Source: UBA7396 sp034676185
GTDB taxonomy: Bacteria > Patescibacteriota > Gracilibacteria > BD1-5 > UBA6164
Reading direction: 5' to 3'
Length of the DNA: 64,000 bases
Assembly: GCA_034676185.1 (NCBI GenBank)
Contig: JAUCCN010000004.1
Span: forward strand, 14,803 to 78,802
A program made the position numbers and the translations under genes. Every line of letters begins with the position of its first letter. Position 1 is the stretch's first letter. The notes below the pieces were generated by a model that was not told where the DNA came from, made no database searches, and saw nothing but the letters and a program-made list of their open reading frames with translations. This document shows, piece by piece, positions 22,007-33,703 of the stretch.

Positions 22007-22959
22007 TGTTTGCACTTATTGCTCCATTTCAATGAAGTTTTGATGATCTATGATTTACTTATAAGATTCCTGAAAGTATGAAAAATACTCTTCAATTAGG
22101 AATGGTAGTTTTGGTACCATTTTGAAAAAAAAATCTTTTGTGAGTAGTTTTAGACATATCAGAAGAAACACAATTTGACAAAGTAAAAATAAAAGAAATT
22201 ATATCAATATATTCACAAGATATTTTTTTAAATCAATTTGGAAAAGTATGAATAAAATGGATAGCAAATTATTATTTTTGTCTTATTCATCAATCTTTAT
22301 GATTATTTTTTCCAAAAAATTTAATTGAAAAATTAGAAAAAAATAAATTTCAATTTTCTTATATAAAAAATTTCAATTACACTTTTGAATACCATAAACA
22401 TTTGAATCAAGCTCAAGAAAATGTCTATAATAAAATAATAACTTCAAATAAACTCAAATTTTTATTGTATTGAGTAACCTGAAGTGGAAAAACAGAAATA
22501 TATATACATCTTATTAAAAAATATTTAGATGAATGAAAACAATCACTTCTTCTTGTGCCAGAAATTATTCTCACAAATCAAATATTTGAAAGAATAAAAA
22601 AAGTATTTTGAGAGGAAGTTATTATTTTAAATTCAACTGTTTCACAAGCAAAAAGGACAAAATATTGGGAAGCAATTTATCAAAATAAAGCAAAGATTAT
22701 TATTGGAACTCGTAGTGCTTTATTTTATCCATATCATAGTTTATGAATTATTATTGTTGATGAAGAACATGATAATAGTTATATTTCTGATAATGCTCCA
22801 AGATATGACGCGATAGAGGTAAGTGAGAAGATTTCAGAATGAAATCAAATAAAACTCCTTTTATGATCAGGAACTCCCAAAATAAATCATTTATATAGAT
22901 GATTACAGTGAGATTTTGAGGTGTTGAATTTGTTTGAGGAATATAAAGGGAATAATTAA
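22006..22959 (+). CDS. priA: Truncated PriA (primosomal protein N'), N-terminal half only
   Basis: 317 residues, whereas PriA is normally about 730. The 3' DNA-binding domain (MFALIAPFQGSFDDLGFTYK ... LGMVVLVPFGKKNLLGVV) and helicase lobe 1 are present: Walker A GVTGSGKTEIY (Gly from TGA), VPEIILTNQIFERI, GTRSALFYP and the DEEHD box. The coding sequence then ends at TAA with the zinc-binding domain, helicase lobe 2 (motifs IV-VI) and C-terminal domain missing. The next bases hold no continuation in any frame and a strong terminator follows. Either a degenerate gene or a reduced protein that only binds forks. Translationally coupled to dnaX. Confidence 0.85.
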
Positions 22960-23004
22960 ATCAGCTCAAAACTTCTTATGAATATGCTTATTCGCTGGAA
23001 AAAT

Positions 23005-23046
23005 AAAATCATTTCTTTATATTTTAAAGAAATGATTTTATTTTTT
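23005..23046. terminator. Bidirectional terminator between priA and the rhomboid gene
   Basis: AAAATCATTTCTTTA, a 5-base loop, the exact complement, then T-rich DNA. The rhomboid stop codon lies within it. Confidence 0.85.
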
Positions 23047-23580
23047 TGTAAAAAATTTATATACTCCATAAAAAATTCCTCCAAAAATAGCTCAAAATAA
23101 ATGTCAAATAAAACTAATTTGAGCACTGAATCATATTAAAATATTTATAATTATTGCGGTAATTCCTCATTTGTATTCTGGATTTTTTACTTCATAAAGT
23201 AATAGAGTATAAAATGATAGTATAGCAAGAGCAAAACCACTTATTCAAATGGTTATAGTTCCTATTTGAGTAAATAAAAGTAAAGCTATTCCATTAAAAA
23301 TGGTAGTGAGTATAAAAAATAATATATACCATTTTTTTCAGATATGATATTCTAATTGATTTCAGAAAAAATAAAGAAACACACTATTGAAAAGAAGATG
23401 AAAAATTCCTCCATGTAAAAAACTATATAAACAAAATTGAAAAAATAGTTTTAAATAATCTCATTGTAATAAAAATAAATGACTCATTCCAAAAAATCTA
23501 CTTAGTTCAGGGTTTCAAGCTGAAAAAAAAGTAAATATTATTGAAATAATTATGAGTATATTACTTATTGAAAATCACAT
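23038..23580 (-). CDS. Rhomboid intramembrane serine protease
   Basis: 180 residues with about six membrane helices. It has FLHGGIFHLLFNSVFLY (the HxxxN element), the catalytic serine motif GISGFALAI (GxSG) and the helix-6 histidine IGHLFGAIFGG. Rhomboids cleave membrane proteins within the bilayer. The N-terminal ATG is followed directly by TGA (Gly). It overlaps the lgt gene by 20 bases, and is the last gene of a five-gene operon on protein lipidation and processing. Confidence 0.88.
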
Positions 23581-24319
23581 TTTTTCTTAAAATAAAAAGT
23601 AAAATAATTCAAACTATTATCATAGGAATACTCAGTAAACTTCATAAAGAGAAAATTCAAAAAATATATCCAATATGAATATCTGGAGTTCTAAAAAATA
23701 ACTCTACAAAAGTTCTAAAAGTCCCATAAAATATTAAAAAAAAGGCAGAAGTTTGTCAGAAAAAAGTTTTATTTTTGTTTATTAAATATAATATTATAAA
23801 AAGTATAATTCATTCCAAAAATGCTTCTAAAAGTGGTGAAGGAAAATAATATATACCATTTTTTTCAACTGCAAAAATTCATGTGTAATTTGCATATCAG
23901 AGTAATTCTTTATTGAGATAGTTTCCTATTCTTCCAAGCCCAATTCAAATAGGAACAATAACAGCTAATTCATCAATAATTTCCCAAAAATTTATTTTAT
24001 ATTTTTTTGAAAAGAGTAGTATGCTGCTTACTACTCATAAAAATCATCCATGGAAACTCATTCATCATTCCCAAAATTTTATTATATCAATAGGATTTTC
24101 AAAATATGAAGAGAAATCATAAAATAGAATATATCAAATTCTTCATCATAAGATGACTCCAAAAAAAACATATAAAAATAGACTTTCTAATTGTTCTTTT
24201 TGTAAAAGATTTTTCTTTTGAAAATAATAATATCATGCTAGAAATCAAAGAGCATACATAAGTCAATAATAACTGGGAGCAAGAGTAAATCCAAATATTT
24301 GTATTTCAAAAATAGTCAT
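23561..24319 (-). CDS. lgt: Prolipoprotein diacylglyceryl transferase
   Basis: 252 residues, seven membrane helices. The diagnostic MSFHGGFLG segment (HGG, two of its glycines TGA) and IGIGLGRIGNYLNKELLG (R and N catalytic region) are present, as is GGRIGYILFYD. Lgt moves diacylglycerol from phosphatidylglycerol to the lipobox Cys of prelipoproteins at the membrane. Its overlap with the rhomboid gene and closeness to lspA put the first two lipoprotein steps in one operon. Confidence 0.93.
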
Positions 24320-24421
24320 ACCTATAAAATTAAAAAATGAATGTATTGTAGGAGATATTAAAAGCAATTATAAATTTTTTGAACTTTTTGCAAGAAAAAA
24401 GTCTTTCTTCAAGAAAAACTT

Positions 24422-24949
24422 TTAATAATCACTTATGATTTGGCTTTGAATTTCATATATAATATAATTTTCTTCTTTAAACACTTCTTCTAATTTTTTT
24501 GTTAACACTTTTGGAAAATCTTTTCAAGAAACAAGAGTAGAAGAAATATTTGGAAGAATAATAGAGAGTTTTGTATAATCTCTTTTAATAACAAGAATTC
24601 CACTTTTTACAGGATTTAAATCTTCAATTTTTTTGTTTTGATCTAAAGGATTTCTGGAAATAATATCAACTCTTATTTTTATTTTTTCTATATCTCCAAG
24701 AGTAATTTTTTCAAATCTTGGATCTTGAAGAGAATATACCGCATTTTGAATGAGTTCATTGACTATATCAGTTTCAAGTTCAACGACATTTCCACTACTT
24801 CCTACGATATTTCCATTTTTATATAAAGTTACAAAAACACTTCATTTTTTTTCAAATAATGAAGTATCGGTGATAATAATTTCATTTTTTGTTGGAATTT
24901 TTCCATTGGTGAGATAAAATCAAATCGCTTGTTTAACTATATTTATCAT
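24422..24949 (-). CDS. AMMECR1 domain protein
   Basis: 175 residues. The core GSVFVTLYKNGNIVGSSGNV matches the AMMECR1 fold (GVFVTLHK...RGCIG), although the RGCIG box is altered to VGSSG. The NAVYSLQDPRFEKIT and VDIISRNPLD segments also fit. Found in all domains of life; its biochemical activity is not settled, with links to MEMO and radical SAM proteins. Sits inside the lsp/lgt operon, 102 bases before lgt. Confidence 0.78.
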
Positions 24950-24979
24950 AAAGAATAAAATAAAGAATAAAAATTTTGT

Positions 24980-25750
24980 TTAGTATAAATTACTTTCATT
25001 TGCAGCTTGATTATATTCATCCATTTCTTCTTGTTTTATTTGGTCAAAAATATCTCATAATTGATCTTTCCCAGTAATGAGAAAATATTTATAATATAAA
25101 AACTCAAAGAGTCATTTAAAAAATATTAAACAAGCATTACTCATTGGTAAAATAAGAAGTAAAGAAAGAAGTTTAGCATATCAATCAGGAAATAAAGAAA
25201 AAATAAATACTACAATAATCGCACTCATTCATAATCAAAAAAAGCTTGCATATACTCCAAGTAAAATATATCTATAATTATTTAATAGTTCTAAAATAAG
25301 AATTTCTCAAAAACTTAAAAGTAAAATGTGCAGAATAAATACATAGAGAATAGCATTATAATTATTCATTCCTACTACTACATATACAGGAATAAGAATA
25401 ATATAAATAACAATAGCAAAAAATGAAATTTGACCAAAATGAAGGATAGTTTTTTTATATTTTTCGCTATCAATAAGAGTAAGAAAATGGTAAGTAGCAG
25501 TTGATACAATAACAGAAACTATAAAAGTTATAAATGATAATGCAAAAGGGAATAAAGGACTATTTCCTCCCATAGTCATAGAGACAGTTTGAAATTGTGA
25601 TGGAACATTAATAATTCCTCCAACAAGAAACACAATCAAAAGTAATAAAACACTTCCAATAACTCAAGCAATAAAAGCTCAAGCTGAAGTCATGAGTATA
25701 TCAACTATTTTTGTTTGTTTTGGTCAAAAAATATTATCATTTTGGCTCAT
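24980..25750 (-). CDS. Polytopic membrane protein of unknown family
   Basis: 256 residues with about five to six hydrophobic helices after a short cytoplasmic start (MSQNDNIFGPKQTKIVDILM) and a charged C-terminal tail (GKDQLGDIFDQIKQEEMDEY). Helix spacing is somewhat like Yip1-domain proteins, but no motif is decisive. The start overlaps the end of lspA by 17 bases, so it is co-translated with signal peptidase II. Confidence 0.7.
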
Positions 25751-26183
25751 AATTTTTTTTATTTAAGGAAATAAGACTGAATATATATAAAAAAATTCAT
25801 AAAGTAATAAAAATATCTGCAAAATTAAAGACACTAAAATATTTTATTCCTATAAAATCAATTACTTTTCCATTAAAAACTCTTTCATATCCGTTTCATA
25901 ATGCTCATGCGAGAACAAACATAAAACTTGCATCAATTATTTTTAATTTTTTTTTCTTTTCTTCTGTATAATAATACCAAAATATTACTCATATTAAAAT
26001 GATAGTCAATATTTTTAAAAGAATTCAGGTAAGAGGAAGAGAAAAAGCAATTCAAATATTTTCTACATATTTTAAATAGAAAAAATCACCTACTAAGTCT
26101 TTTTGAACTTGTAGGTTATTTTTTGCTATAAATTTTGTGAATAAATCTATAAATATGAGAAACAATATTCAGAAGTAAAACAT
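25734..26183 (-). CDS. lspA: Lipoprotein signal peptidase (signal peptidase II)
   Basis: 149 residues, four helices. Catalytic aspartates lie in GNGYERVFNGKVIDFIG and VFNFADIFITLG, the two LspA signatures. The NIGIAFSLP segment fits the first conserved NxGxAF box. Acts after Lgt to remove the signal peptide of diacylated prolipoproteins. Six TGA glycines include the G before the N of the first motif. First gene of the operon; an SPFH gene ends 87 bases upstream. Confidence 0.93.
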
Positions 26184-26270
26184 AAAAGTGAATAAACATA
26201 ATAAAAATTCTAGAGAGCTTTATAAAAGTAAAGTGAGTGAATTTTTAATTTTTTGAAATAAAATATACTT

Positions 26271-27227
26271 TTATCTCATTAATTCACTTCCTGCAATAAG
26301 TTTTGCTTCTTTATTCATTCCTCTTCCTTCTAAATCTTCATTTAAATATACGAGTTTTGTTTTTTCAGAAGTACCAATATTGTTTAAAGTTTCAATTCTT
26401 GATGAATCAAGTAAGAATTTCAAAATTTTATCTCCATCAAGTGATTTATCAGCTGAAGCAATCATTTCAACAGATTCTCTAAATCATTTTGCAATTTCCA
26501 TTCTTTGTCCAGCCATTCATTGTCAGATAAGAACTTTTGCTTCTTTGTCAGCTTCTGCAGCTTTTACTTGTTTAATTTTTTCTGCTTCTCATTCATTAAT
26601 AGCAGCTTCTTTTAATTTTTGTGATTCTATTACTTTATTCATAGCACTCATTACTGAAGCTTCTAATTTAATATCTCTTACTTGGATTGAGTCAAGAGTA
26701 TACCCAAATTGAGAAAGTTTTTCTCTTAAATTTTCTTCAATTGAATCTCAAATTTCTTGTCTTTTTGAAAAAATTTCTTTATGATCAAAAGTAGAAATAA
26801 GAGCTCTTAATTGTTCATCAATTACTGATTCTAAAATTTGAGTAAAATTTTGTACTGAATATACTGATTTATAAATATGCCCATTTTTTGAATCATCTCC
26901 ATTATCTAAAACATAATATACAACATTGAGTCTTACATATACAGTAACATTGTCAGAACTGATACTTTCTACATTAGAAGTAAAATTTTTTCTCAGTAAA
27001 TCTTGATGTCTTGTCCATTCAATAAAAGGAATTAAAAAATTAATACCAGGTCTTAAAATACGGTTATATTGTCATAAAAATTCAACGGTTTTTACCGTAT
27101 TTGGAGTTACTATTTTTACAGATAAAAATATCAAAATAATATCTAATACGATTGCTGGAAGAATAAGTCCAGTTACTCATCATCACACAAGAACAACTAT
27201 CAATACAAGAGGAACTATAAATCACAT
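26271..27227 (-). CDS. SPFH/prohibitin-domain membrane protein (slipin/HflK-like)
   Basis: 318 residues. A glycine-rich N-terminal membrane segment (with four TGA glycines among the first 15 residues) leads into a SPFH domain (about 40-215): TVKTVEFLGQYNRILRPGLN, VTVYVRLNVVYYV, QLRALISTFDHKEIFSKR. A long charged helix follows (AAINEGEAEKIKQVKAAEAD), typical of stomatin/prohibitin oligomerisation. Such proteins form membrane scaffolds and often regulate proteases. HtpX is encoded elsewhere in the window. Confidence 0.88.
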
Positions 27228-27285
27228 AGGCTATAAATTATAATATAAACAAACAAATTATATAGGAAATATGAAGAATTCAAAA

Positions 27286-28137
27286 TTATTTTGTACTTTT
27301 CCAATATAATATTTTTAAAAATCTCGTAACAATTCCATCACTTGGACCTACTACATTTGGATTGAGATTATTATTTGCAAAGGTGTTTCATTCTAAAGTG
27401 GTATTTGCACTTACTCCATTATATAAAACAGAATGAAGTCTTAAATCTCTTAAAGTATAATTATCATAACTTAAATGTATATTTTCTTCTCAAAATCTTT
27501 GTTTATAATCATGGTATTTATTGGTATTAAAATAATTCCATTTATTTCTGGAAAATGCAATAAATTTTTCAATTGACTCTTCTAGCTCAATAAGTCAAAT
27601 ATTTCCAGGTTCGTAGTATTGACTTGTAATTTGAAAAATTCACCAACCATTTGCTGGATTATACATATTACAATTGGTTTCTTTTCACCAAGTTGCAATA
27701 ATTAATGCTGTTGGAAAATCATTTCTTTTAGCTATTTCATCAACAAAATCATAATTTGTTTTACATTTTTCAGGAACTTCTAATCATGTCGTGATTTGAG
27801 TTCCATATTTATTAAAAAAATCTAGTTCTGAAGTAATTTCACCTTGAGTATTTTCAAATTCTTTTTCTAATTTTTTATCAATTACTGATTGAAATTCAGC
27901 TCTTAATTCATTAAAAATAATCCAGTATCTTGTATTTGTTTTAAATTTTGAAGCAAGAGTATCAATTTTTTTTACTCTATTTTCAAACCATATTATTTCT
28001 TTTTTATCAGAAAAATTTGATATTAATTCTTTTGCTTGTATTAACGCATTTTTATCTTTTTCACTTAATTCATAGGCAAAACCTGAAGTAATAGAAAAAG
28101 AAAAAATCATAAAAAATAAAAAGATTTTTTGTATCAT
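27286..28137 (-). CDS. Secreted lysozyme-like (lytic transglycosylase-like) protein
   Basis: 283 residues. Signal peptide MIQKIFLFFMIFSFSITSGFA, a helical region (about 25-115) and then a lysozyme-fold part: ALIIATWGKETNCNMYNPAN then GWGIFQITS, with the catalytic Glu in WGKETN and the GxFQI box, as in family-1 lytic transglycosylases. These cleave the glycan strand of peptidoglycan. Paired with the M23 endopeptidase it gives the cell two complementary wall hydrolases. The upstream gene is on the same strand, 98 bases away. Confidence 0.7.
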
Positions 28138-28235
28138 ATCCTATTAAAATAATAAATAAATGAGTAGGTATAATACAAAAAAATCTTTTTAACACAATTA
28201 TTTTTGTTTGTCTATTTTTAAAAATAAGCTATAAA

Positions 28236-29867
28236 TTAACTATATTTTTCAAGAATTTTTTCTCAAATAATTAGTCAATCGATAGAAGATGAAGTGATTC
28301 CTCCTGCAAATCAAGCTCATTCTCCAGTTGGATAAATTCACTTAATATTTGATTCTCATGCATCATCTCTAAAAAACCTCAACACTGCGGAAGTTCTTGC
28401 TTCAATTGCAATAAGAATAGCATTTGGGTCAGCAAATCAGTGAATTTTCTTTTCAAATTCTGGAAGAGCAGCTCTTAAAGCTTCTACCACAAAATCTGGT
28501 AAACAAGTTTCTAAAGAAGTAAAATGAAGTTTTGGTTTATAAGTAGTATTTACATTTCAAAAATTTGTTGAAGGTCTTCCAGCAAGAAAATCTCAAACAA
28601 GTTGTGCAGGAGCAGAAGCATCACTTCAACCAGCTTCAAATGCTTTTTGTTCCCAATATCTTTGAAATTCTACTCAAGCAAGAGGATGTTCACTTCAAAA
28701 ATCAGCTGTATTTACATTTACCAAAAGTGCTGAATTTGAATTAATATTTTTTTGAGCATAATGACTCATTCCATTTACACAAAGTCTTCATTCCTCACTT
28801 GAAGCATTTACCACTTCTCATCCAGGACACATACAAAATGTGTACACACTACGAGTTTCTTTATTATGAGCCACGAGTTTATAGTTGGCAGTTGGAAGTT
28901 TTACATGCTGGCAAGATTCTCCAAATTGAGAAGCATTAATTAATTCTCTTGGATGTTCGATTCTTACTCAAATAGCAAATGGTTTTTGAGTGATAGTGAG
29001 TCATCTGTTATATAACATTTCATACGTTTCTCTTGCTGAATGTCAAAGTCCTAAAATCAAATCATCTGTTTCAAATATTTTTCCATTTTGAGTGAAAACT
29101 TTATCTATTTTTCCATCTTTTACTTCAATATCAGTCATCATAGTATCAAAGAAAAATTCTCATCATAAAGAGATAATTTTTTTTCTTAAATTTCTTACTA
29201 CTCATCTGAGTCTATCGGTTCAAATATGTGGTCTTGCAGAATATAAAATTTCTTCAGGAGCTCCACAATTTACAAATTCACTAAAAATAAATTTACTTCT
29301 TGGATCGTTTACTAAAGTATAGAGTTTTCCATCAGAAAAAGTTCCAGCTCATCATTCTCAAAATTGTACATTTGAATTTAAATCTAAAATTCACTGTGTC
29401 CAAAATTTATACACATCTTGAACTCTTTTATTTACTTCACTTCCTCTTTCTAAAATAATTGGTTTTAGTCATGCTTCTGCCAAAAGTAATGCAGAAAATA
29501 ATCCACTTGGTCAGCTTCCAATTACTACAGGTCTTTTTTTCACTTTATTTAAATCTACTTCTTTTATATCATAAATAAAAGGTTCTTGAAGTCTTATTTT
29601 ATGTCTTTTAATATTTTGAAGTAATTTTGGATGGTGTGCTTTTGAAAGAAAAGTTTCATTATCTCAAATATCAACCAAAACACTCCAAACAATTAAAATA
29701 TTATTTTTATTTCTTGAATCAAGAGCTCTTTTAATTTTTTCTAAAGAAATAATTTGTTCTTTTTTGATTCATAAAATTTTTGCTGTTTTTTCATGTAATA
29801 CACTTTCATCTTCTTTTTCATCAAGAGTAAAATTTATCTCTTCAATTTTTAGTAATTTTTTTGTCAT
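28236..29867 (-). CDS. FAD-dependent dehydrogenase (COG2509-type)
   Basis: 543 residues. The dinucleotide-binding GSGPSGLFSALLLAEAGL (Rossmann, residues about 110-130) is followed by SNVQFGEGGAGTFSDGKLYT, diagnostic for this uncharacterised family of flavoproteins. MCPGGEVVNASSEEGRLCVN and GAGFAGGITSSSIDG near the C-terminus are also typical. Substrate unknown. The N-terminal 100 residues form a separate small domain, as in relatives. Downstream of the response regulator on the same strand, with a 60-base gap. Confidence 0.87.
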
Positions 29868-29927
29868 TTTTTTGTTATAAAAAATATTTTTAGGCATTGT
29901 ATAATTTTTCTTTTAAAATACAACTTA

Positions 29928-30632
29928 TTATTGAGCACAAAAAATATATCATTCTCAGTGAATATTTTGTATCCGAGAATCTATTCAAAAAGGAGAAAGT
30001 CATTTTTTAAGTCTCAAAATATTTATTCTTAAATTCCTGTTGACAATGAAATATATATCTCCCCAAATTTTTTCTATTAAAAAAGGTTCTGAAAGTAATT
30101 TTTCTCTATGAGCAAAAAAAAGAGATAAAATATATTTATTATTTTTGGTGAGAGGAATAAGTTGATTTTGAAAATAAAATTCATTCATATCAATATTATA
30201 AGATAAGTCTTCATAATAATAAATACATCATAAAAAAGAAATATTGGAAAGATAAAAATTTGTAAACCAATTTATAACTCTCACTTCTAATTCTTTTAAT
30301 CGAATCGGTTTGATAATATAATCACTCGCTCAATAGTTAAAAGCACATCGTAAATTTTCTATATTACTGTTTCCACTTATTACTACAATAGGAATTTTTA
30401 TATCTTTTTTTCTGATTATTTTTATAATTTCAAATCCATCTGTATTGTGAAAATCATGTGATAATTTTATATCGGTTAAAATAATATCATATGATGATAA
30501 AATAGGAATATGATGATAAAATTCAATGAGTGAATGTGATACACATACTCTATTTGTAATTATTTTTGATTGAAATATATTTTTTATCTTTTCAGCTAAT
30601 AATTCATCATCTTCAATAATTAAAATATTCAT
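29928..30632 (-). CDS. Response regulator, OmpR/PhoB type
   Basis: 234 residues. Receiver domain (1-120) with the acidic pocket IIEDDE (D8, D9), phospho-acceptor D54 in ILTDIKLS, the Ser in VVISGNS and K108 in YIIKP. The C-terminal winged helix (about 145-234) has LTKNNKYILSLFFAHREKLL, EPFLIEKIWG and RNLRINILRLKKGLS, ending GEGYIF as in PhoB-type DNA-binding domains. Codons 95 and 111 are CGA, a rare codon here. It lies 22 bases after the histidine kinase and is its likely partner. Confidence 0.9.
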
Positions 30633-30654
30633 TACTTATAAATTATTGTACTAT

Positions 30655-32724
30655 TTATTTTATTGGTATTTCAATAGTAAATTGTGCTCCCTTAAATTCT
30701 TTAGAAAATGTTGCTTCAATATTTCATTTATGCATACTAATAATTTTTTTGCATAAATAAAGTCACATTCAAAGTCCAATAAAATCTCAAGTTCATTTTG
30801 TATATTTTTCAAATAATTCATTGACTTCAACTCCTTCAAATCATTCACCATTATCTTCAACAGATATGATTAAAGATTTTTGCGTTTTGTATCAAGTTAC
30901 ACAAACGATACCATTTTTTCAATGAATAAATTTGACTGCATTTGAAATCAAATTTTCAACTACTTGTTTGAATTGTATCTTATCTATTTTAAGAAATCAA
31001 ATATTTTTATCAACTCTATCAATAAATTGTATATTTTCATTTATATGTGTGTGTACTTCTATTTCATTTTCGAGTAAATGAGTTATATTTATGTGTTCTA
31101 AATATAATTCTACATGGTGAGTATCATAATATTGTACAGCAAATAATTTAGTCGTTAATTCTCATATCTTTAAAAGAATAGAATTTAATACTTCAAGTTC
31201 TTTTGGTAAAGTACTCATATCATTATTTTTTATATCATCTAACATACTATCAGCTTGAAAAATAGCAGAAGCGACTGGAGATCTAATCTCATGAGAAATC
31301 ATTGCTATAAATTCTTTTTGTTTATTGATGAGGTTATTGTATTCAATAGTTTTTTCATCTACTTTTTTATCGAGATTGAGAGAAAGATCTCTTATTTTTT
31401 CAAAAGATTTTATATATTTAATATGATGTTCTAAAAAAAATATAAAATCTTGTATTACTTTTATTTCTGTGGCATTATAAAAATCTCCAAATATTTTTTT
31501 TCATAATATTAAAAATCATATATTCTCTCTATTATTGTAGATAGGAAATATTAAAAATGCTTGTTTAGAAATATATTTCAGAATTTTATTTTTATTGAAT
31601 TTTGATTTATTTTCTTCTATAAAAACAAAATCATTTATAAAATATTTATTGTCTTTTTCAAAATAATTTTTTAGTTCGTGATGAGAGTTTTTATATAATT
31701 GTAATTCAAAAAACTGAGTTTTGAATATTTTTCACATATCTCTTGATAAATAGTTGTTAAGATATCGAAAATCTGTAATCATAGAGATATTATGTTCTAA
31801 TTTTTTTATAATATTTTCTAAATTATCTTTTCAAGATTTTCATAAAAAAATATTTGATAAAATATTATAAAATAAAATGTAGAGTAAAATTCAAATTATA
31901 GTATTTCCATATAATAATGGTATAGAAATTCCCCAAAATCAATTATTTATAGTTATATGAAAATATTCTCACAGAATAAAAAAGGAAACTGAAAATAAAA
32001 TAGAAATTATTAAAATGAATATTTTTCCTAATGAAGAAGAAATACTACTAAAATAATATCTTTTTATGATATAAACAACACATAAAACATATCCTAAGAA
32101 AAATAAAATGAGTTCTCTTTCTAAAAACCATACCCCTAACATTGGCAGAAAGAGTTGAAAAATAAGTCAAATAAAGATAGTAATATATGATAAATATAAA
32201 ATATATTTTAATCTTAATTTGTTAATATAAGATTGATTTTTTACTTTTAAAAAGGAAATTCAAATAAAAGAAATAATAAATATTCAATATAATAAAAGAT
32301 GAATAAAAAATAATTTTCAATGAATTTCTCTATATATATTATTTATCGGTGAATATTGGAGAGATTCAACAATAAAATCACTAAAAGTATAAAAGCAAAA
32401 TATAAAAATATAAAATGAGAAAAAAAGTATTTTTTTTATTCAAGATGGATATTTACTTCACTTATTTAATAAATATACACCAAAAAGTAAACTATAACTT
32501 GCTAATATACCAACTGAAAAGCATATTCTAGTAATAAAAAGTAGAATTTCAGGATTGGTAATTCAAGAAAAAAATAAAAAGAAAAAAATAAACCACAGAG
32601 ACATAAATATTGTCGCTATAAAAAAGAAAAGTCAAAAAGTATTTTTATAGATTCTATAAACAGTAAAACCTCAATAGAGAGATGAAATAATTGATATAAT
32701 ATAAATAATAATATATAGAGTCAT
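30655..32724 (-). CDS. Membrane sensor histidine kinase
   Basis: 689 residues. The N-terminal 250 residues form about eight membrane helices with no large outside loop, so the sensor is probably intramembrane. A cytoplasmic GAF-like region (about 280-430, HELKNYFEKDNKYFINDFVF) and a coiled linker lead to HisKA: FIAMISHEIRSPVASAIFQA, phospho-acceptor H478. The ATPase domain shows the N box (VVENLISNAVKFI), G1 (VEDNGEGFEG) and G2 (GLGMGLYLCKKIISMHKG). Upstream is a zinc-ribbon protein gene 24 bases away and downstream the response regulator, forming a three-gene signalling operon. Confidence 0.9.
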
Positions 32725-32748
32725 TTTATAGTAATAAATAGTAAAATT

Positions 32749-33582
32749 TTATTTTCTTGTGAGTTTTAAAAAATTCTTTATTCCTCCAGATAAGTAATAT
32801 TTATACTGCTGAACTACATTTAATATAAGTATAAGATTACTTTGATAATTTTTTCAAGTATTGATAATTTTTTGTTGTAATTGTGGATCTTTATGAATTC
32901 ATAAAGATATATTTTCTGTCATTTGAAATAAAAAATTCATATTATTATTCATATCAAGTTCAGAAATAGCAACTAAATTACTTAATCTATCAGGCATATT
33001 TATAGCAAAATGTTTCAATATTTCAAAGAGAGTAAAAAAATTACTATATTTATTTAGTATTCAAATAGAAGAAAGTACTAATAATTTTTCAGGATTATAG
33101 CCAATAATATTTTCTACTCTTTTTCTTATTTCCTTTATTCCAATTCATTCATAATGATATGCCAGTTCTCTTCTAAAAATATTTTCTAAACTATCTACAT
33201 ATCATTCTTCATATCAAACAAGTTCTCAAGTTTCATTTTCACAAACTACTAAAAATGATTCCTCACTTTCAAGTAATCTTTCTTTTATATTTTCGACATG
33301 ATCTTCTCCATATATAAATTTTGTTTTTCCTCCGCATGATATACAAGGTATTTCACTCATAGATAATATTCACATAATTTTTTTTACTGTTTCATCATAT
33401 ACTTCTTTTTCTAAGTGTCAAAAGATATCTTGTTTTGACATCATTTTATTACAACAACTACATTGTACAAATTCTCAAATACCGTGTGCCCACATATCTT
33501 GAGTAACTTCATTTAATCTTTCAAAATCTCATTGAGTTAAATCTTTTGGATTTACTGCTCTAACCGTACAAGTATTTTTCAT
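32749..33582 (-). CDS. Zinc-ribbon protein of unknown function, linked to the two-component system
   Basis: 277 residues, no signal peptide. A four-Cys zinc site is formed by QCSCCNKMMS and, 40 residues on, PCISCGGKTKF. The middle part (FLVVCENETGELVGYEEGYV, then KLLVLSSIGILNKYSNFFT) has the alternating strand-helix look of a GNAT acetyltransferase core, but I cannot point to a clear acetyl-CoA loop (Q/RxxGxG/A). The C-terminal 80 residues are helical. First gene of the kinase/regulator operon, so it may feed a signal to the kinase or be a co-regulated effector. Confidence 0.65.
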
Positions 33583-33625
33583 AAATTTTTAATATTAATA
33601 AATAAACAAAAAATTTATAAAAAAT

Positions 33626-33649
33626 AAATGTTACATTTCTGTAACATTT
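33626..33649. terminator. Hairpin downstream of the DUF4153-like gene
   Basis: AAATGTTAC, 6-base loop, GTAACATTT. On the minus strand T-rich DNA follows. It is the second of two consecutive hairpins. Confidence 0.5.
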
Positions 33650-33670
33650 TTATGTATTTTTAAGACAAAA

Positions 33671-33698
33671 TAAAAATAGGGAAGAGTATCCCTATTTT
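33671..33698 (-). terminator. Terminator of the DUF4153-like gene
   Basis: AAAAATAGGGA, 6-base loop, TCCCTATTTTT. The stem is nearly identical to the terminator at 50007-50039. Confidence 0.75.
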
Positions 33699-33703
33699 TA
33701 AAA

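Noticed and set aside
22960..23004. Possible continuation of PriA after its stop
   Set aside because: All three frames were read; none carries helicase motifs before the terminator.
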